Shown: positions 13,029 to 15,904 of the stretch, one piece after another
Layout: every line of letters begins with the position of its first letter
How positions within the stretch are numbered: the first letter of the stretch is position 1
Source of the DNA: an uncultured Eubacteriales bacterium
GTDB taxonomy: Bacteria > Bacillota > Clostridia > Monoglobales > Monoglobaceae
Length of the DNA stretch: 15,904 bases
Direction: 5' to 3'
Assembly (NCBI GenBank): GCA_905201285.1
Contig: CAJKNM010000032.1
Coordinates: forward strand, 1 to 15,904
Translations under genes and position numbers: made by a program
The notes under the pieces: generated by a model
What the model was told of the DNA's origin: nothing
The model's input: the letters and a program-made list of their open reading frames with translations, nothing else
Databases searched by the model: none

Positions 13029-15904
13029 TTATTTTACAATAACCATTTCCTTGACCTGATCCTGATAAATTCTGAGGAAGAGCCGAGCCTCATTACCCTC
13101 TTCATAAATCTCAATGTCAGATGCAGATACTACTTCGATATTCTTGTTGTTTCTTGTCGAATCATAGAGATATACGACCGCATCGCCTGTTGCATAGTTT
13201 CGGATATCCCCGCCGACCTCTACGTTTACGCTTCCGCTAAACTTCTTGGTCACGCGTCCGTATACACAGGTCAAATCGTTTGTAATATCCTTATTGAATT
13301 CCGTTGCCTTAGCCGAGGAATCAAACAGCACGGTTATGCCGTCAATCTCGCCGGCTGTGTTTACACGGTACTGGATAATGTCACCCTTCTGGAGTGGTGT
13401 TGATCCTGTTCCGCCCGACTTTTTGAGAATGGTCTTGTCAACAGCAAGCAGGTTCTTTTCCGCTCCGCTTTCCCAACCGTAAAGTCTGTCGGTTATCTCT
13501 TCATTCTTGTTCTGTGTCTCGCTGATGTGGTCAACAAGCAATATCGGTGATTCCGCCGATGTTGTGCCGGTAGAATTTGTTATTACCACTGCGTTTGCCA
13601 TATAGTTGTCCTGAAGGTCATATACTCTTACCGAATAGCTTGTGTCATTCGAGAGAGAGCTGCTGCTTCTTATCGAGTATTTGGTTGTATCCGTGCCGGC
13701 ATCGGACGGAATTTCAAATATAACGGTTTCTGTGCCTATTCCGACGTTGCCGAGCTTACCCGATGCACTCTTGTATACCATATTGTTGTTTGAGATGTTA
13801 AGAGTGAATGTTCCCTTATTCGGCGCTCCTGTGCTTGTGCCGTCCTTGGCTGTGTCAATAGCTGTGATTTCGCCCGTGCTGTTTGTTTCATACATAATCA
13901 GCTGCGGCGAAACGCTGCCTGAGCCGTTAAGCGTTCCTACAACCTCTTCGGCCTTCTTGCCGTAATCACTGTTATAGCGCATCTTTTCGGTGCTGGTTAA
14001 AATCGAGGTTTCGCCTGCCCCGGTGAATATCTTAAACTGTCCTGTTGTGGCAAAGCCTTCATTCATAATTGCACCGACAAGATAGCCATACTTCTTGGCT
14101 GCCGTGGTGTCTGTTTCTACCTTTGCGTTTTCGTCAACCGCTGCGATTTCGCCTGTTATATCAAGATAGAACGTTCCTCTGTCACGAAGCTTGATGTCAT
14201 TCGGATAGCTCGGTGCTTTCTTATAAAGCTCGGTTCCGCTTCCTATACGATAGCCGTCCTCGGTTACCTCGTTGACAACTCCGTTTATAGATGCGTCGGA
14301 TACATATGCCTTGATGAGCTTCTTGTCCTCACTGATTGTATAAGAGATTACATTCCATTCCTTCAGTGACGAAACATCAATTTCTTCACCGTTTTTGGTC
14401 AGGGTAAACATTATATCTTTGTTATCCTTGTCAAGTACAAGCGAGCCGTTTAGATATTTGTCTGTTACACGTCCGGTTATTGTCGAAACGGTATCAACAA
14501 CGATGTTTGTAAGATGATTTACAAATATTGTTTCATAGATTCCGTTGGTGTCTGCGTCGAGAAGAACAATGTTACCCGATTTCGGCTTTAACTGTTCGTT
14601 TGTTACGTCTGTCTTGTACTTTCCGTTATAGATATAAACCGCATCAGCGGCAATCTGTTCTGTCTTTGTACTCTTGTCCTTGGTGTTTGCCCAGTATTCG
14701 ATTGTTCTTTCCTTGCCGGTGTCACCGGTAACGCCTACTATATCATCCGCAACGATAGTGACCGACTTGTTCTTGTTTGACTGTTGCCTGATGCAGATAA
14801 GCGTTTTTTCGTCAGTGGTCTTGTCGATTCTTGCATAATAGAGTACGTTATAGCCCAAGAACTGCTTTGCGTTGCTCTTTCCGAGATAGAAGAGTTTGTC
14901 ATCTATCTGAATTCTGTCCTCGGCGGTTGTGCTTCCGCCCTTGAGCGAGGTTTCGCCCGTGCCGACAACCTGACCATAGCCTTTTTCTACATTTAATTTA
15001 TCATAGAGAAGAGTTTTGTCTACAACTTCATAACGGGTTTGTGTTCCATAGGTTACCTGTTCCATTAGATTTACGGTAAGAGAGTTGAATATCAGCTGAG
15101 CAATATCACCTCTGGTGGCCGACTGGGCCGGTGCACCCGAAATTCCGCGAAGAAGCTGGTTTGAAGAAGCTATCGAGAGATAACCGCTCGGATAACCGCC
15201 CTTGTCTGTTGCGGCAGGTTCATAACCCATTGCACGGACAATTATTGCGATTGCTTCCTGAAGCAATACCGGGTCATCGGGGCGGTAGGTCCCTACATCA
15301 TCACCGACAACCATACCCTGTTGATGTGCCACGTTTATTGCGCCTGTTGCCCAATGGCTTGACGGAACATCGGGGAAGTCGGTTCTTCCGTTTGAATTAA
15401 CCGCCATATCCTCAAGGCCGACCGAGTACACGGCAACCTTTGCCATTTCGCTTCGCTTGATTGCGTCTGAGGGACGGAAGGCACCGTCCTCTTCATCTCC
15501 GACCATTATTCCGAGAGCACCGAGAAGCTCGGCGGCTTCTTCATATTTTGTGCCGGCGATGTCAGGCGCAAGGCTGATTCTTACTGTGCTATAGCGCGAT
15601 GCAGCGGGGGTTTCGGCAACAGGGCCGGCCGCCATACCGTTGTTCTTTGCCGCGTTCTCGGCGAGAGTGGTGCTTTGGCTGGGCGACTGTTCCGTGCCGT
15701 CTGCCGCTGTGCTGCTTGCTAAATCGGTCGCCGCGGTATCTGCTGCCGAATGGGCTGTGGGAGAAGCGGCGGTGTCTGTGATTTGAGTTTGGTTACCGAT
15801 GACCTTATCATTTGTCAGCGGTGATGAAGAATTATGAGCCGAAGCCCCGCCGTCTGCGGATGCGGTTTCGGCAGGGCCGAAAACTTCGCCCGAGACAGGC
15901 GCAG
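13029..15904 (-). CDS. Long S-layer-homology (SLH) wall protein, 5' end outside window
   Basis: The frame has no stop up to the window edge, so at least 957 residues are visible. The in-frame ATG at 15635 is probably internal: the 89 codons before it give a Ser/Ala/Thr-rich linker (for example DTAASPTAHSAADTAATDLA), starting APVSGEVFGP, which reads like the beginning of a mature secreted protein. The signal peptide should lie just outside. Three SLH repeats follow (visible residues about 120-162, 175-226 and 237-275), including FPDVPSSHWATGAI and TYRPDDPV; these bind wall-linked secondary polysaccharide. The remaining 680 residues are beta-rich, Thr/Ser/Asp/Lys-rich and contain spaced G.V or GRVT motifs (ITGRVTDKYLNGSLVL, VYGRVTKKFSGSVNV), suggesting repeated small beta domains. 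I recognise no enzyme. It ends MVIVK, with no sortase motif. It may be an S-layer or surface structural protein. Confidence 0.85.
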   Translation of the reverse strand, partial: APVSGEVFGPAETASADGGASAHNSSSPLTNDKVIGNQTQITDTAASPTAHSAADTAATDLASSTAADGTEQSPSQSTTLAENAAKNNGMAAGPVAETPAASRYSTVRISLAPDIAGTKYEEAAELLGALGIMVGDEEDGAFRPSDAIKRSEMAKVAVYSVGLEDMAVNSNGRTDFPDVPSSHWATGAINVAHQQGMVVGDDVGTYRPDDPVLLQEAIAIIVRAMGYEPAATDKGGYPSGYLSIASSNQLLRGISGAPAQSATRGDIAQLIFNSLTVNLMEQVTYGTQTRYEVVDKTLLYDKLNVEKGYGQVVGTGETSLKGGSTTAEDRIQIDDKLFYLGKSNAKQFLGYNVLYYARIDKTTDEKTLICIRQQSNKNKSVTIVADDIVGVTGDTGKERTIEYWANTKDKSTKTEQIAADAVYIYNGKYKTDVTNEQLKPKSGNIVLLDADTNGIYETIFVNHLTNIVVDTVSTITGRVTDKYLNGSLVLDKDNKDIMFTLTKNGEEIDVSSLKEWNVISYTISEDKKLIKAYVSDASINGVVNEVTEDGYRIGSGTELYKKAPSYPNDIKLRDRGTFYLDITGEIAAVDENAKVETDTTAAKKYGYLVGAIMNEGFATTGQFKIFTGAGETSILTSTEKMRYNSDYGKKAEEVVGTLNGSGSVSPQLIMYETNSTGEITAIDTAKDGTSTGAPNKGTFTLNISNNNMVYKSASGKLGNVGIGTETVIFEIPSDAGTDTTKYSIRSSSSLSNDTSYSVRVYDLQDNYMANAVVITNSTGTTSAESPILLVDHISETQNKNEEITDRLYGWESGAEKNLLAVDKTILKKSGGTGSTPLQKGDIIQYRVNTAGEIDGITVLFDSSAKATEFNKDITNDLTCVYGRVTKKFSGSVNVEVGGDIRNYATGDAVVYLYDSTRNNKNIEVVSASDIEIYEEGNEARLFLRIYQDQVKEMVIVK

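Overview
This window comes from a spore-forming, Gram-positive bacterium, most likely an uncultured member of class Clostridia. The reasons are the forespore sigma factor SigG, a block of cell-division genes in the order seen in Firmicutes (yggS/ylmE - sepF/ylmF - ylmH - divIVA - lspA - ylyB), an S-layer-homology (SLH) wall protein, and AGGAGG-type ribosome binding sites almost everywhere. No phage, transposase, tRNA, rRNA or CRISPR signal was found.

Layout. The left edge (1-166) holds one copy of a small intergenic repeat element, then a minus-strand YaaL/DUF2508 gene ending in a terminator. After an AT-rich divergent region comes an envelope-stress-like cassette on the plus strand: an OmpR-family response regulator, its membrane histidine kinase and, behind its own promoter, a membrane-anchored HtrA protease closed by a strong terminator. 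The regulator and htrA leaders share an 11-base word, which suggests one regulon. Next, behind a near-consensus promoter, runs the division and envelope cluster: a membrane-fusion (HlyD-like) protein, YggS, SepF, YlmH, DivIVA, LspA and an RluD-type pseudouridine synthase. Compared with Bacillus subtilis it lacks ylmD, ylmG and ileS, and divIVA sits between two terminator-like hairpins. A secreted L,D-transpeptidase with copper-amine-oxidase-N-like domains follows. It converges on minus-strand sigG, and one 18-bp perfect-stem terminator serves both genes.

The right part is minus-strand. A 449-base gap upstream of sigG holds a second, larger copy of the repeat element between two copies of a 30-base sequence that forms a terminator-like hairpin. 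Beyond it lies a long SLH protein whose reading frame stays open to the window edge, so its signal peptide and start lie outside.

Taken together, most genes serve the envelope: stress sensing and quality control (two-component system, HtrA), septum and pole assembly (SepF, DivIVA), lipoprotein processing (LspA), peptidoglycan crosslinking (L,D-transpeptidase) and wall surface (SLH protein). The most unusual feature is the paired intergenic element: both copies lie just 3' of a minus-strand gene, share blocks of sequence, and enclose a related G-rich core between 18-bp pairing arms whose sequences are unrelated.
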